Assembly: GCF_958979055.1 (NCBI RefSeq)
Contig: NC_084897.1
Coordinates: 21,367,628 to 21,431,627, forward strand
Direction of reading: 5' to 3'
Length of the DNA: 64,000 bases
Origin: Alnus glutinosa
Taxonomy: Eukaryota > Streptophyta > Magnoliopsida > Fagales > Betulaceae
Position numbers and translations under genes: made by a program. Shown here in pieces: positions 1 to 11,387 of the stretch. Numbering within the stretch: the stretch's first letter is position 1; every line of letters starts with the position of its first letter. The notes below the pieces were generated by a model. The model did not search any database and was not told where the DNA came from. It saw only the letters and a program-made list of their open reading frames with translations.

Positions 1-253
1 GTTCCTAGAAAATAAAAGCTTTCCCAAAATTTGTAATTAGGAATCCTCTTGGGTAACCATAATATGCTGTTTACCTCTTGGGTATTCATTTATGATCGGA
101 TTATTAGAAAAGAATATTTGGATCTTTGTTGCAGATGGAATGCTTTCCTAATTACTGTCCTTAGACCTAGTCGTGTGTGGCTAAACACTTCAAATTTGTT
201 TGACAGAGAACTATTATTTCCTTCAATCCTCATTTTTTGCTTGTGATCTGTAG
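1..253 (+). other. Intron upstream of the SANT-like gene's last exon
   Basis: This stretch is T-rich and ends in a pyrimidine tract followed by TAG at 251-253, a normal splice acceptor. It carries no convincing coding exon. It is read as the 3' part of the last intron of the gene that continues to 2320; the upstream exons, which should carry any SANT or ELM2 domain, lie outside the window. Confidence 0.6.
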
Positions 254-2320
254 GGATCTAAGTCATTTGCAGAGGGAAGAACTTCACTAGAAGAATATGT
301 ATCCTCTTTGAAGTCAACTGTTGGCATTCACGTTCTTGTGGAAGCTGTTGGCATTGGTAAGGGTAAGGATGATCTCACGGGACTTGCCATGGAGCCTGGA
401 AAGACGAATCAAACATTTCAAGTTTGTCCTAACCTACCAACTGGCAAAGCTTGCTCCTCTCTTACACCAAGTGACATAATAAAGTTCTTGACTGGAGGCT
501 TCCGGTTGAGCAAAGCCCGGTGTAATGATATTTTCTGGGAAGCCGTTTGGCCCCGTTTGCTCGCAAGAGGATGGCATTCCGAGCAACCTAAGAATCAGGG
601 TTATGTGAGTTCTAAACATTACCTGGTTTTTCTTATTCCTGGTGTTAAGAAGTTCTCAAGGAGGAAACTTGTGAAGGGTGACCACTACTTTGATTCTGTC
701 AGAGATGTTTTGAGCAAAGTGGCATTTGAACCAAAACTACTTGAGCTTGAAGCTGAAGGAGCTACACTCCAGAGCTGCAATGAGAATGGGTGGGTTCCAG
801 AAGTGACATCAGACCCAGATGATCCATCCAATCATCAGCGCCATTGTTACCTTAAACCCCGAGTTACTTCTTGCAATCCAAATCTTATGAAGTTCACAGT
901 TGTTGATACTAGTTCAGTCCATGGGGGAAAATTATCTAATGTGAGAGAACTGAGATGTTTACCAGTTGAATCTACAATTACTTCCAATCTCTCCAATCAT
1001 TTGAAAGATAATGAAGGGAAATTCTTTAAGAATTCACTGGATGAGTTTAAGTTATATGCTTCTGATAGGCCAATGAATGTTGAAAAGAACACAAACAAGC
1101 TCAACCACAGTACGGGCACATTTGATACAAGTGGTCCAAATGGTTTGAAGTTCACTGTTGTTGATACCAGTTTGCGCCATGGAGAAAAATCATCCAAGGT
1201 GAGAGAAACTAGATATTTGCCAGTTGAACTTAAAAGTACTTCCAAGCTTACTAGTCTTTTGAGAGAAACTGAAGGGACCTCCTCCGAGGATTCACTGGGT
1301 GAGCACGAGCTGGATGCCGCTGACATTTTGTTGGACAGGGAAAAGAATATTATATCTGATAGTGATGACACAAACCAAAAGGAAATAATTAATAACTCAG
1401 ATTCTACTGCAAACAAAATCATGGAGGGCCACCAGGATGAGAAGGCCACTAAGTCTGATGACAGGCAACTGAAGATGACTATCAAGCACCAGTTTAGTCG
1501 GAGAGTAAAATCTGGCCATTCAAATTATGAAGCTCCTGTCAGCAAAAGGCGAAAATTAACTGTTTGTGCTAAGGGAAAGAGAGACCGCATTGTTAAGGAC
1601 TTCTCGGAAGGCTTGGAATCGAAGGAAGCGGGACTTTTTATGGCATTAAACTCACCAGATGCAGGCAAGAATGTCAGTTCTCAAGTGGTTCCTCAAGGGA
1701 AAGTATCAATTATTTCTTCATCTAAAGGCAGTCCAGATGAGGAGAGTGGGGGAGGCATTCTCATTGGAAATTCCTCTGGCATGGACTTGTCCTATGGGGA
1801 AAATGAGAAACATCAACCCCCGCCATCACTTGACCTGAACCTAACCCAGGTTCCACTGAAGTCTGAAGAAACGGGTGACGTGTTAATAATGGAGGTCAAA
1901 GACAACCAGGTTATAAATGGAGACGGTTCATGCTCTCCATCTAATAAAATGGATCTGGTTCCTGACACATTGAGAACCTCTATAGATGCGGGCACTGCTG
2001 AACAGCAGCCTAATATGAACCCCAGGAGGCAAAGCACAAGAAACCGACCACCGACCATCAGAGCATTGGAAGCTCTTGCAAATGGGTTCTTATGCGTCCA
2101 AAAGAGGCAAAAGAGCACAGAAGTTCATACACGAGAAAATCCATTCTCTAGTCCTTCCCGCAAGGCCCGAAGCAGGATCAAAGTAAATTCAAATCGTGGT
2201 AGCACTAGTACTAAGACTATAGAAAAGGAGGAAAAAGAGGTGAATGAAGCCTGTAATCCTAACAAAGGAGTTAACAAAACTCTTGATCCTAGTGAAAAAG
2301 ATTGGCTCACTAGCTACTAG
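254..2320 (+). CDS. SANT/ELM2-family nuclear protein, At2g47820/At1g09050-like (3' exon, partial)
   Basis: The exon opens after a TAG acceptor and reads in frame from position 254 (GSKSFAEGRTSLEEYVSSLK) to a TAG stop, giving 688 codons; there is no local start, so the 5' end lies off the window. The first 170 residues hold the family's best conserved part, including WHSEQPKNQGYVSSKHYLVF and FLIPGVKKFSRRKLVKGDHY. This region is known from plant proteins annotated as arginine-glutamic acid dipeptide repeat or SANT proteins. After it come an 86-codon tandem duplication (875-1132 and 1133-1390), basic stretches such as SKRRKL that could be nuclear signals, an acidic Ser/Asp-rich middle, the patch PPSLDLNLTQVP (EAR-like, LxLxL), and a conserved basic C-terminal block, RQSTRNRPPTIRALEALANG. 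A role in chromatin-linked repression fits the family and the DLNL motif but is inferred; no enzymatic domain is visible. Confidence 0.82.
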   Translation, partial: GSKSFAEGRTSLEEYVSSLKSTVGIHVLVEAVGIGKGKDDLTGLAMEPGKTNQTFQVCPNLPTGKACSSLTPSDIIKFLTGGFRLSKARCNDIFWEAVWPRLLARGWHSEQPKNQGYVSSKHYLVFLIPGVKKFSRRKLVKGDHYFDSVRDVLSKVAFEPKLLELEAEGATLQSCNENGWVPEVTSDPDDPSNHQRHCYLKPRVTSCNPNLMKFTVVDTSSVHGGKLSNVRELRCLPVESTITSNLSNHLKDNEGKFFKNSLDEFKLYASDRPMNVEKNTNKLNHSTGTFDTSGPNGLKFTVVDTSLRHGEKSSKVRETRYLPVELKSTSKLTSLLRETEGTSSEDSLGEHELDAADILLDREKNIISDSDDTNQKEIINNSDSTANKIMEGHQDEKATKSDDRQLKMTIKHQFSRRVKSGHSNYEAPVSKRRKLTVCAKGKRDRIVKDFSEGLESKEAGLFMALNSPDAGKNVSSQVVPQGKVSIISSSKGSPDEESGGGILIGNSSGMDLSYGENEKHQPPPSLDLNLTQVPLKSEETGDVLIMEVKDNQVINGDGSCSPSNKMDLVPDTLRTSIDAGTAEQQPNMNPRRQSTRNRPPTIRALEALANGFLCVQKRQKSTEVHTRENPFSSPSRKARSRIKVNSNRGSTSTKTIEKEEKEVNEACNPNKGVNKTLDPSEKDWLTSY

Positions 2321-3060
2321 GATTTCAAAAGCCACCTGTCGTCCTAAAGTTTTTGAAGACCATCTGGTGAGGTGTGTTTTTCGCATTTTGACTTGAAAAT
2401 GGTTCTTAATTGCTCTGAAACGACCACTGGAGCAGTCACAGTATCTTTGGGGAGGGACTCTTGCTACATTTACTGCCCCGAACTGGAGAAATTTTAGTCC
2501 ATTGGATGCTGTACCAATTAGCCAGGAGACTGCATCTTCACTTGTTTGGAGTCTTAATCTACATTCGTATGAAACTAACCAGTCACTAATCATGGTGCAC
2601 CAGGTCACAGTGCAGACCACCCTTTAACCAAAAAGCTGAGGGTTTTCTTGGCAATTTGCTATGGTCAATGACAGCAGTAGAGGAGGTGAATTTGCTATGC
2701 AACACATACAAAAATATCTGGTAGGCTGCCAAACAAATGGCAGATGTGTTGCTTGTAGTATTTGGAATGCAAGCAAATTGTCAAAGTTTTATGGATAACT
2801 GGGGTGCTTTGGGAAGGCTATTTGGATCATTACTCAATGTGGAGGTTGAATGAATAGCACACTGGGCAATGGCTGTTATAACGGATACTCTTGCCAAAAT
2901 AGGGAGCTATAGAAGGCTATTTCTGCCCCTTGCAGATCAAGTTTCTGTGTGTCTGCTCAGTTGAGCATGTTCATGTGCTCAATGGAGTAGTGTTATGAAT
3001 AATAAACTCTTCTTCTGATGTCTTAAGAAGTTCACATTGTAAGCAACTAAATTTTCTTTG
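2321..3060 (+). other. 3' untranslated region of the SANT-like gene
   Basis: No open frame of note follows the stop codon. The sequence is less AT-biased than the spacer beyond it. A canonical AATAAA lies at 3001-3006, followed by a T-rich stretch. Transcript end near 3030-3060 is therefore likely, though the exact cleavage site cannot be read. Confidence 0.55.
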
Positions 3061-4330
3061 TAATTTTATTGTTTTAACTGGACACATTCAGTCCGATCTT
3101 ATGCTTAGTTGAAAAAAATAATTCAAGATATATACTAATGGTGCGTTTGATATTGCGATTTTATAAACAAAAGGTGCAATTTTAAACCAAATCGCAAAAA
3201 ACGAATCGTTTAGGATTGCTTTCTTAAATTGTGATTTCAAATTGCTTTTTTAAAAGTTAAACTACGATTTTGAAAGTCACACTGTGATTTTGTCAAACGT
3301 TTAACCCAAACAGACCAAGAGAGCATGTATTACTGTTGTAGCATGAATTGTTTTTGGTTGTGGGCTTGGACAGGCTTCATGGGCCTGGAAAGTTATAGTC
3401 AGGTTAGGCTACACCATCTCTACCCATTATCCATATAAGTTGGGCTGGGCTCGCACACTGATTGAAGTTGGCCCACAAAGTTGTCATGCACTCTCTCCTC
3501 TGCTACTCAGCGCTGTCGCCTGTCAGCCGTGTCTTGTGTTTCGGTTTTTGTCTGTTGTTTTCTGTATTTTTTGTCTTTAGAAACCCATCCCCCACCCCGT
3601 GAAAAAAAAATACAAAATACAAAATACAAAATAAATTAATAATAAAAAGAAAAAAAAAAATCATAAAAAAGTGACAAGTGGGGTACTATGTTTATTTGAC
3701 TTTTAGCAAGCATGTGTAACATTCACATGCTTTGGTCGATATGGACCAGGAACCAAATTTTTGGAATTTGGATTCTCAATATTTGAAATGCAGAGGATTT
3801 TCAAATGCGAAAAAGATAACTATGGCCCTACTTTATAACTAAATACAAAAAATCTTATTCTCAAATTTTGGGTTCAAACCTTTTAGTGTGCACGTATGAA
3901 ATTAGAATAAACAATCTTTGACAAAAATAAAAAATAAAATAAAATCAAGCCCTCGGAATTAGTGGATAATTTATAGCTCAATCTCGCGATGTTTTCTTTA
4001 GCAACGCCTCTAATCTAGAGAGAATTGTTTAAATACTACTAGCCTTGAAAAGGTCTCCAATTTAGGAGTATTTCTAAACGTAATATTCATGTCTCTTTTG
4101 GTAACTTTGCCCTTCTAATAATGATCATTTGATTAAAATTTAATAACTATCAATTATAAGTTTAATGGTGATTTTAAAAGTCACATGATTATTATTAGAA
4201 GAATACAAGAGAGACATGTGTATGGCGTCTAGAATTACTCTTAATTTAGTGACTTTTTTGGAAAAAAAAAATGTAGCGGTATTTTTTTTTCTATTCTTTT
4301 TTTTTTTAAAAAAATGACTAATTTAAAATG
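3061..4330. other. Intergenic, AT-rich; diverged interspersed repeat at 3138-3310
   Basis: No gene was recognised. The part from about 3138 to 3310 has the look of a dispersed element: alternating GCGATTTT and AAATCGCA words, starting with ATGGTGCGTTTGATATTGCG and ending with CGTTTAACCCAAACAGACC. A related sequence lies at 55540-55830. The rest is homopolymer-rich filler. Confidence 0.4.
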
Positions 4331-4520
4331 AGAATAATATTAGATATTATATTTATATCTTATAATTGTTCTAAAATGTTAACGTGACATTTCAAATCAA
4401 TCATTAGATTATTCTTAATTTTTTTCTTTTTTAAATTTAGTAAGTATTAATCCAATTGTTAGTTAAAAGTATCACGTTAACATTATTGAACAATTATAAA
4501 ATAAAAATATAGAAAAATAA
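4331..4520. repeat. Foldback element, about 190 bp
   Basis: The left arm (about 4331-4400) contains TATAATTGTTCTAAAATGTT and AACGTGACA. The right arm (4460-4520) is its reverse complement with scattered mismatches: TGTTAACGTGA pairs with TCACGTTAACA, and TATAATTGTT with AACAATTATA. It has the size and AT content of a MITE. A clear target-site duplication was not found. Confidence 0.5.
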
Positions 4521-4615
4521 TACACATACATCCCTTACCCATTTTTATACAACAAAGTTTCAAATTTACCATTGAATTTATGAGACCCACATTTGGTCCC
4601 ATAAATCTAAAAGAA

Positions 4616-4793
4616 ATGCTAGAACATTTACTGTGGTCCTTTTTAGGTCCTTATGTGCTAACTTGACATCATTTTTTTTAATTAAAAAAAAAAAATTACT
4701 GCTTGTGACCGATTATCTCTATTCCTATTTTCTTTTATGTCAAGTCAGCACAAAAGGACCGAAAAAGACTACAATAGATGCTCTAGCATTTTC
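4616..4793. mobile_element. MITE, 'AATGCTAGAGCAT' family, copy 1
   Basis: Terminal inverted repeats are AATGCTAGAACATTTACTGT on the left and the reverse complement of AATGCTAGAGCATCTATTGT on the right. They continue inward through GGTCCTTWTGTGCT and ACTTGACAT. The core is a poly-T/poly-A stretch. Related copies lie at 24229-24434 and 55329-55494. It has no coding capacity. Confidence 0.6.
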
Positions 4794-5024
4794 AATGGTG
4801 AATTTAAGAATGAGATGTGTCGGAAAGATGTATTTATATTTATTTAAAAAAAAAAAAAAAAAAATCTAGCATTTCTCATCTAATTTGAGTTTCAAAATAA
4901 TAGCGGTGGTTGCGAGAAAATGCCGTTACCGCCGCTTACACAAAGACGTTAGTGAAAAAGAAAAATGATAGATCTCATGGGATTGTAACATAACCTTTTT
5001 TTTTTTCTTTTTTTTTTTTTTTTC

Positions 5025-5133
5025 AGAATTTGGTTCCAACCTGATGTGCCACAATCCTATGAGACTGTGACACATTTTCTAAAATGATAGATCTCATGGG
5101 ATTGTGACATATCCAGTTGGAACCAAATTCTAG
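5025..5133. repeat. Short hairpin-forming inverted repeat
   Basis: Arms of about 41 bases at 5025-5066 and 5093-5133 are near-perfect inverted copies: AGAATTTGGTTCCAAC against GTTGGAACCAAATTCT, with CACAATCC against GGATTGTG further in. A third, direct copy of the ATAGATCTCATGGGATTGT part lies just upstream at about 4969. It looks like a small foldback repeat fragment. Confidence 0.5.
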
Positions 5134-5206
5134 AAAAAAAAAAAATGTTTAGATGTCTAGCATTCATCCAATTAAAAAGGATTTTATTTTAGTGCCCCTT
5201 CCCGCT

Positions 5207-5434
5207 CCCAAACATAAACACAAAAACAAAAGAAAACTCACACGTTGGCATTATCCGAAACTTGATCCTGAATTTCCTGGACATTTCCGAAATCTGCAGA
5301 TATTTCTTTTTCCCCCCTCTCCCAAACAAAAACAAAAACAAAAACAAAAGAACACAGATCTCATTGCCATTGGCATTATCCGAAACTTGATTCTGAATTT
5401 CCTGGACATTTCCGAAATCTGCAGAGATTTCTTT
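5207..5434. repeat. Tandem duplication, about 115-bp unit
   Basis: Two adjacent copies (about 5207-5312 and 5322-5434) share an A/C-rich CAAAAACAAAAG-type tract followed by TGGCATTATCCGAAACTTGA, then TGAATTTCCTGGACATTTCC and GAAATCTGCAGA. They differ at only a few bases, which points to a fairly recent duplication. Confidence 0.7.
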
Positions 5435-5674
5435 TCGATGTCGATCCACGTCAATACTGTAAAAAATCTTTTAACTTTTTCATGGACAGCAAATATATGA
5501 TCATCAACATTTCGAGGAAGTTTCAAAGAGGAGAAAAGATGCGTGCTTGTTCATCAAATGATTGACAATTTTGTCATTGGCTCCATCAAGCAACTTCAAT
5601 CGGGCCCCATTTGTCTCACTAATGACAATAAAAACAGGTTATGAATGAATCACGGATCGACATGTCAAATGTTA

Positions 5675-6104
5675 GGAGTAATTACCTTTTCCCCCATGAA
5701 CTACCAAAAAATGCGTGATGCTCCCATGAACTACTAACTCGACCAAAATAGAGCATTTAACTACCAAAGACAACCATTTTCCCCCCTTCCGTCAGTCAAA
5801 GGGGTTAAAACAAACGGTCAACATGGCACGTGACCGTCACATGCCGTTTTACCCTCATTTTCTTCATCTTTTCCCCCATGAACTACCACCATCTTCCAAC
5901 ATGCCCCTATGTAAAACGGCACATGACCCGTTGACTGTTTCTTTTAACCCCTCTAACTGACGGAAGGAGGAAAATGGCTCTAACTGACGGAAGGGGGAAA
6001 ATGGTTGTCTTTGGTAGTTGAATACTTTATTTTAGTCGAGTTGGTAGTTCATGGGGGTATCGCGCATTTTTTGGTAGTTCATGAGGGGAAAAGATAATTA
6101 CCCC
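5675..6104. mobile_element. 430-bp foldback transposon (MULE/hAT-like MITE) with target-site duplication
   Basis: The left end GGAGTAATTACCTTTTCCCC and the right end (reverse complement GGGGTAATTATCTTTTCCCC) form long inverted repeats that continue through CATGAACTACC, ACTCGAC and GGTAGTT for well over 150 bp per arm. The loop carries the ACGGCACATGACC / GGTCAACATGGCACGTGACC words. AAATGTTA precedes the element (5667-5674) and AAATATTA follows it (6105-6112), an 8-bp target-site duplication with one mismatch. It has no coding capacity, so it is non-autonomous. Confidence 0.75.
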
Positions 6105-6117
6105 AAATATTAATTTA

Positions 6118-6535
6118 TAGCTATTAATTGTGTAGATTGCTCTACGATTGCATATAACTTAATCATATGACAGTGAAAATTATTCTTGAAATCAGAATTT
6201 AGGAAAAAAAAAAAAAAATTAAGAATTGATTTTTACTTCTACATTATATTTCATAGTCGTATAACAATCTACTAAATAATATTATTTTTCTAACCATTGT
6301 GGAAGTTTGTATTGTTTTCCATTTGAAATAGAGTACGTTGTACGTACTACCAATTGTACCATATAACCACAAGTAATGCTATTTAATGGATTGTAATACG
6401 ATTTAATAATGTGACAGTAAAAATCAGCCATTAGATTAGTACTTCTAAAAAATCAAATCAAATCCTAATTTTTATTGTTACGTCATCTTAGTTGTATGAC
6501 AGTTGTATATCAGTCTACTAAATAAAATTATTCTT
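6118..6535. repeat. Two adjacent MITE copies, 'CTATTTAGTAGATTGTTATAC' family
   Basis: Copy one spans about 6118-6295 and copy two about 6375-6535. In each, the left arm has a GTAGATTG or ATGGATTG word, then a TAATAC/TATAAC word and GACAGT(G/A)AAAAT. The right arm carries the reverse complement, ending in (A/G)TCTACTAAATAA. A third fragment lies in the IDD gene intron at 17905-18005, and a remnant at about 15830-15895. Confidence 0.55.
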
Positions 6536-7369
6536 TTGATAAAACTTCAATTTCCACTACTTATCTTTCACCATTTTTGTAATCATACCAATTCGTTACG
6601 ATTTCTATTAAATCCTGTCAAAATTTATAAAATACCATTTTTTTTTCTTAAAAAAAATATGATTATTTTTTCAAAGATTCAGGCATAGATAATTTTGCAA
6701 ATTCTGTTAAATCCTAGCCAACGCCTAATTCCTTGCAAATTTTTTTTTCCTAAACAAAATGAGTGGTATTTTAAGAATTTTGACATCAATCCGTTAGGAT
6801 TTAACGGAAAATTCTAATGGATGGGTGAATTGAAAAAAAAAATTTGAAAAATGAATATACTAAAATTGACACTTTTTAAAGTTTGATTATAATTACAAAA
6901 ATAATGAAAACTCCTAGGGTGATAATTGAAGTTTTTCCCTCCTCTTTTCTAATTAGGTTGCTCCTGTTGGATGGAAAATATTGTAATGGAGATTTATGCT
7001 ATAGAATACTAGTTTTGGTAAAACAATTATTTTATTGTAAGCTTTTCTTTTTAAAGGACACCCATTGCCTCAGTCATCCCCTTGTGAGACAATGGAGAAT
7101 CTGGGGATCTCTTTTGAAAGTAACTTTCTTACTGATCTCTCGCAATAAGGATGGTGCCATAAAGCAAAAGACTTTTTAACACGTGGAAAGAAGAGACCAT
7201 ACAAAAGCCCTCACCAACTTTCTAGGAGGTGTGTCAAGATGCTCTAAATAAAGTTTTCTTGGGATGTTCATTACATGTGGAACAAGATCACTCCTATCTC
7301 ACCTTAATTTGGACCATAAATTATAAATCTAAAAGAAAATAATTGCACCACGCTCCTTTCAAGATTAGG
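6536..7369. other. Intergenic, nothing recognised
   Basis: This is AT-rich sequence. Short direct and inverted words around AAATCCTGTCAAAATT and TTAACGGAAAATTCTAA (6600-6820) suggest a worn repeat. No gene, RNA gene or clear element can be supported. Confidence 0.4.
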
Positions 7370-7720
7370 GCAGATAATTTTTGACATGATTCGCGAATCT
7401 GATACGAAATTAGCAGATTAAGGTTGCGGGTTTTGACCCGTTTAATTAAATGGGTCAGGTTAAGGTTAATCTATATAATCGTATTATCATGTCTCGACAT
7501 AACTCAAACCTGACATATGACGTTAAGTTTGACAATTTTTTATACGACCTGTAAATTCGCTTGAAATAAACGAGTTAGGATCGAGAGGTTTTGCCAATTT
7601 AATTAAATGGATTAATTAAGTTAAAGTTAACATATATAAGTTTTTACTTGTGCATCGACACAACTCTAATTTAACAAGCGAACACGGATTACTCCCATAA
7701 TCGAGGTAGGGTTATCTCAT
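7370..7720. repeat. Dispersed 'GACACGATTCGCGAAT...ACCCGTTTAATTAAATGGGTC' repeat
   Basis: The sequence begins TTTTTGACATGATTCGCGAA and then holds GACCCGTTTAATTAAATGGG. A second, diverged pass of the same words follows (AATTTAATTAAATGGATTAA at about 7596). The same family appears at 10800-11010 (GACACGATTTTTTACGAATT) and 36480-36890 (AACCCGTTTAATAAA). This word set is common in many angiosperm spacers. No open frame is present. Confidence 0.5.
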
Positions 7721-8399
7721 TACTGATCAGTCCCATTCTCACCTTTGAACCATTAAGAAAGACAAAACTCTGAGGATTTTATATGCTCAATATTGTCAGG
7801 TTCACTGCTTTACATATTAGATATTACCGATCTTAATTATTTCCTCTAATATTTCTGTAGCCCCTTATAGGATACAGCTTCTCCACAGCTCATTCATGGT
7901 GAATGGATCTTTTTGCTTTTTCGGCCAAATGAAATGATTTTGCTTTTTTAAAAAAATATAGTTGAAACTTTTTCTTGATGGTACATGTTCCTTTATAGTG
8001 AATCTAACGTGTTGAGAGAGAGAGAGAGAGCTACAGGTTCTTTTTTCTTATTTGTTTGTCTCTTTTCTCTTTTATTTTATGAAAAGAACAAAAGAATAGG
8101 GTTACACAAACTCACCAACCGTTCACTTTAAAAGTCCCTTTGATGGGCAGTTCAGAGAATCCCCTTTGAAATTAAGTCACTATACGCAATACTAAATTAC
8201 CTCTTAATTAATTGAAAAGGTAATCATCATCATTGCCATGCACAAGAAAGACAAACTTCCACTCTCACAACATAATTAAAAAAATGCTAATGTCTTTTTT
8301 TATTTCTTTTTAATTTTAATATATTTCATATGGTTGGTGCAAGGATACGCAGTGATACTTTAAACTGCTTTTTAGGGAAGAGATCTGCAAAAAAGAGAA
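7721..8399. other. Intergenic, nothing recognised
   Basis: No coding exon, RNA gene or element boundary is recognisable. It contains a short (GA)n tract at about 8015-8030 and otherwise AT-rich filler. Confidence 0.4.
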
Positions 8400-8900
8400 A
8401 TGGGTTAGAAGGGTTCACTTGAAAGATCCGATGAAGCTGCTCCGACGGCCGAGTCAATGAGAATAGATTGAAGCCAGGAAATTAAATTTAGATAGAATTT
8501 GTTAAGGTCTAATTAACTCGAATACCTATGAGGTCTACCTTACTTCCTTACATAGGCTGACACTTCTTCCAATTTCCTTAAGAGTTTTAGGTAGGGGTTC
8601 CCGACCCTCCCTCATTTTGCTGGGAATGACAACATATATAGCGTGGACATTCAGTTAACTGAATTGGCCGGCGGAGGGGAAATCAGCTTCTAAGCATTAT
8701 TCTTCTAGTAGGCGTGCACTCAGATCCTGGCAACTAACTGGGCTAGCTATGGGCCGTCAGTCTGCTAGACCGTCGAGTTCCTGATGACCTGCGATTCTTC
8801 GTACTTGTGAAAGTCAGCTAGACTTTCTGGTAGATGGGTTCTAAAGGGCTCGTCAGTCTCCAAGCCCCTCCACACACCATTGATTAAAAACCGACTTTTA
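8400..8900. mobile_element. Possible LTR fragment (higher GC island)
   Basis: This 500-bp island is clearly richer in G and C than its surroundings. It contains GCTCCGACGGCCGAGTCAAT, a word type common in long terminal repeats of plant retrotransposons, plus GGGGTTCCCGACCCTCCCTC. No open frame, primer-binding site or matched terminal ends were found, so it is called only as a probable solo or truncated LTR. Confidence 0.35.
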
Positions 8901-9791
8901 TCTTTTCTTCAGAAAGATCTCTTCCAAGTGATATATATAACTACTTCAAAAAAAAAAATGGAAATTGTTTAAAACATGACTCTGTCATGCATATATTCCT
9001 TTTTCCTACCCAAGTAAGTTAATTACAAATGAACATTAATTAAGGCAAAATACAAAGAGAAGTATGAAATTCTGACACCCAAAAACAAATCTCTTAGCTT
9101 ATTTGTAGAAGTTACATTAATATATATCAGACAATATATGGCTGTCATTTGTGTCCTTAAGCAACCATGGCTTGGATGACGTATCATATAGACAAACCCT
9201 ATTATCTTTAGGTCATGTTTTTTGTTCCCTTCCTTTCAAAATTCAGTGATCTATATATCCAAAAAAAGAAAATAAGTAATCAGTCCATATATATATATAT
9301 ATATATATTCTTCTCCAAGCAACAAAACTACAGCTAGTCGTCGCACTATATATGATCTTGATCGACCATAACCTTAGAGCTTAGCCCCTGTTTGATAATT
9401 CTAGTTTCTGTCCCCTTGTCATTTCCCTTCACTTATCTTTTTCTTCACTTTAATATAATTGTTTGTACGAATTAGAGAGCGTATATATGTGGGGACAACA
9501 ACGTGGGTCAGAGAGATTTGCAAATACACAGACATTTTTTTCTTCTTCAATTAACGGTCTATTGGCTATGATTAGATCAAGATATATCGACCACTAAAAA
9601 AAATTAATTGGAAAAATTTTTATTTAACCTTTTTAAATTGACGATGCTTTTGCAATCTCCAATCTCCGTCCAAAGTTCAAAAACTCTCAATTTAATATGT
9701 TAAATTTTTAATTTTTTACAATCTCACCCATTCGTTAAGATTTAATAGAAAAAATCTTAACGGATCAAAGGAGGTATAAATTATCAAAATA

Positions 9792-9842
<51 letters not shown>

Positions 9843-11336
9843 TCAATCACATACCAACACGTGTTAGTTGTAAATATGAAAAACTCTAAGCATTTTCCGT
9901 TGATACAAGTTACCTAAAAACAACATAGGCCGGGCAAGTTTCAAAAGGCTAGCTGATAATTTGACCATTTAGAGGAAATTAAAATAAATTAGGAAATTAT
10001 GTTTAAACAAAAGTTTTGGGAAGGTGGCACATCGTTTTACTGAGCCCACTTTTTTCTTTTTAAATTTTTGGATACTTTTTCATTTAAGTCAAATCTTTAA
10101 TTAATTACCAAGTTAAACTAATCATGTCCCAAGTTAAAAATCAAACATGCACGAAGAAAAGGCACTTTTTTGGTAAATGATGAAGATCGAGATCGATGAC
10201 ACTAGAGAGAAAAAGGCAATATAATGTACGTAGAAATTAATTAATGGACAAATTTGTCAACCCGTCCTATAATCTAGGTGACAATAGCACATCACAGTCA
10301 CTATTACTGATTAATTGACTGAAAATTATATATAATTAATAGGAGGTACTTAATTAAATTAATTACTTGTTATGGCGTGAATTGAATGATCGAGCTCGAT
10401 CTGGATGGAAACTTAATTTAAGACAATTGGCAGGACCCTTATTAATTTATTTTAAAATGTATTATATCTTTGAATAAATTAATTAATTAAGAGATAGAGA
10501 CCCCCGTTGATTTTGAGCCGCAAGATAACAAATAAAGAAGTGTAATAGACCGATCAACTTTCGATTCTATTGGTTTTGCAAATCTGTGGTGGTTTTGTTA
10601 GATGAAAAAAGAGTGTAGTGTTCTTTTGTTGTTTTCTGACCAAAGAAGGTGGTTGTTAAAATGATGTTTCAAAGTTAAGAAACCCAATGCTTAAGATAGA
10701 AAACATCAACAGGTTTTCAAGTACAAAATAGTTAAACTACTCCATATAGACGATTATATTAATAACCCGACCAATATATATACACACACGCGTAATGGAT
10801 GACAGCTTTTGACACGATTTTTTACGAATTTGATATAAACTCAATATGGAAAAAAAAAAAATTACATTTCTTGTAAATGTATTGTACATGTTGCATGATC
10901 TCTTTGTATAATTGGGAAGAGATCAATTCGAATCCAATGAAATTAACCCATTTAATAAAGAAGTCAATCCCGGATTCACGCGCTTAACCCATGAACTAGT
11001 GAGCAAGCTAGCCCATATGAATTAATTTTTTTTAACAATTGAAAAAACAGAAGGCTAAAAGGCTAAAAACTAATAACTTGTTCCAGAATTAAGAATGAAA
11101 CTTCAAGCTAATAATAAATTGTAGTGATGTACTTTGCAAAGTGATTCATAACATGACGACGAAGTTCATGTTAATCAATAGGATAATTAAATGTAACTCT
11201 TATTGTTTTTATTTTTTCGTATAGACAACTTGCATACTTTTATTTTTCTAAATATTCATCTAAAATTAATCCCAGACCTACTCAGTTAATTAAAGACACA
11301 ACCATGATAACATAAGCTCTCACTTTGGGAGTCTAA

Positions 11337-11387
<51 letters not shown>

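Noticed and set aside
997-1485. A 162-codon minus-strand open frame over the SANT-like exon
   Set aside because: It is the complement of a well-supported coding exon with conserved sense-strand motifs.
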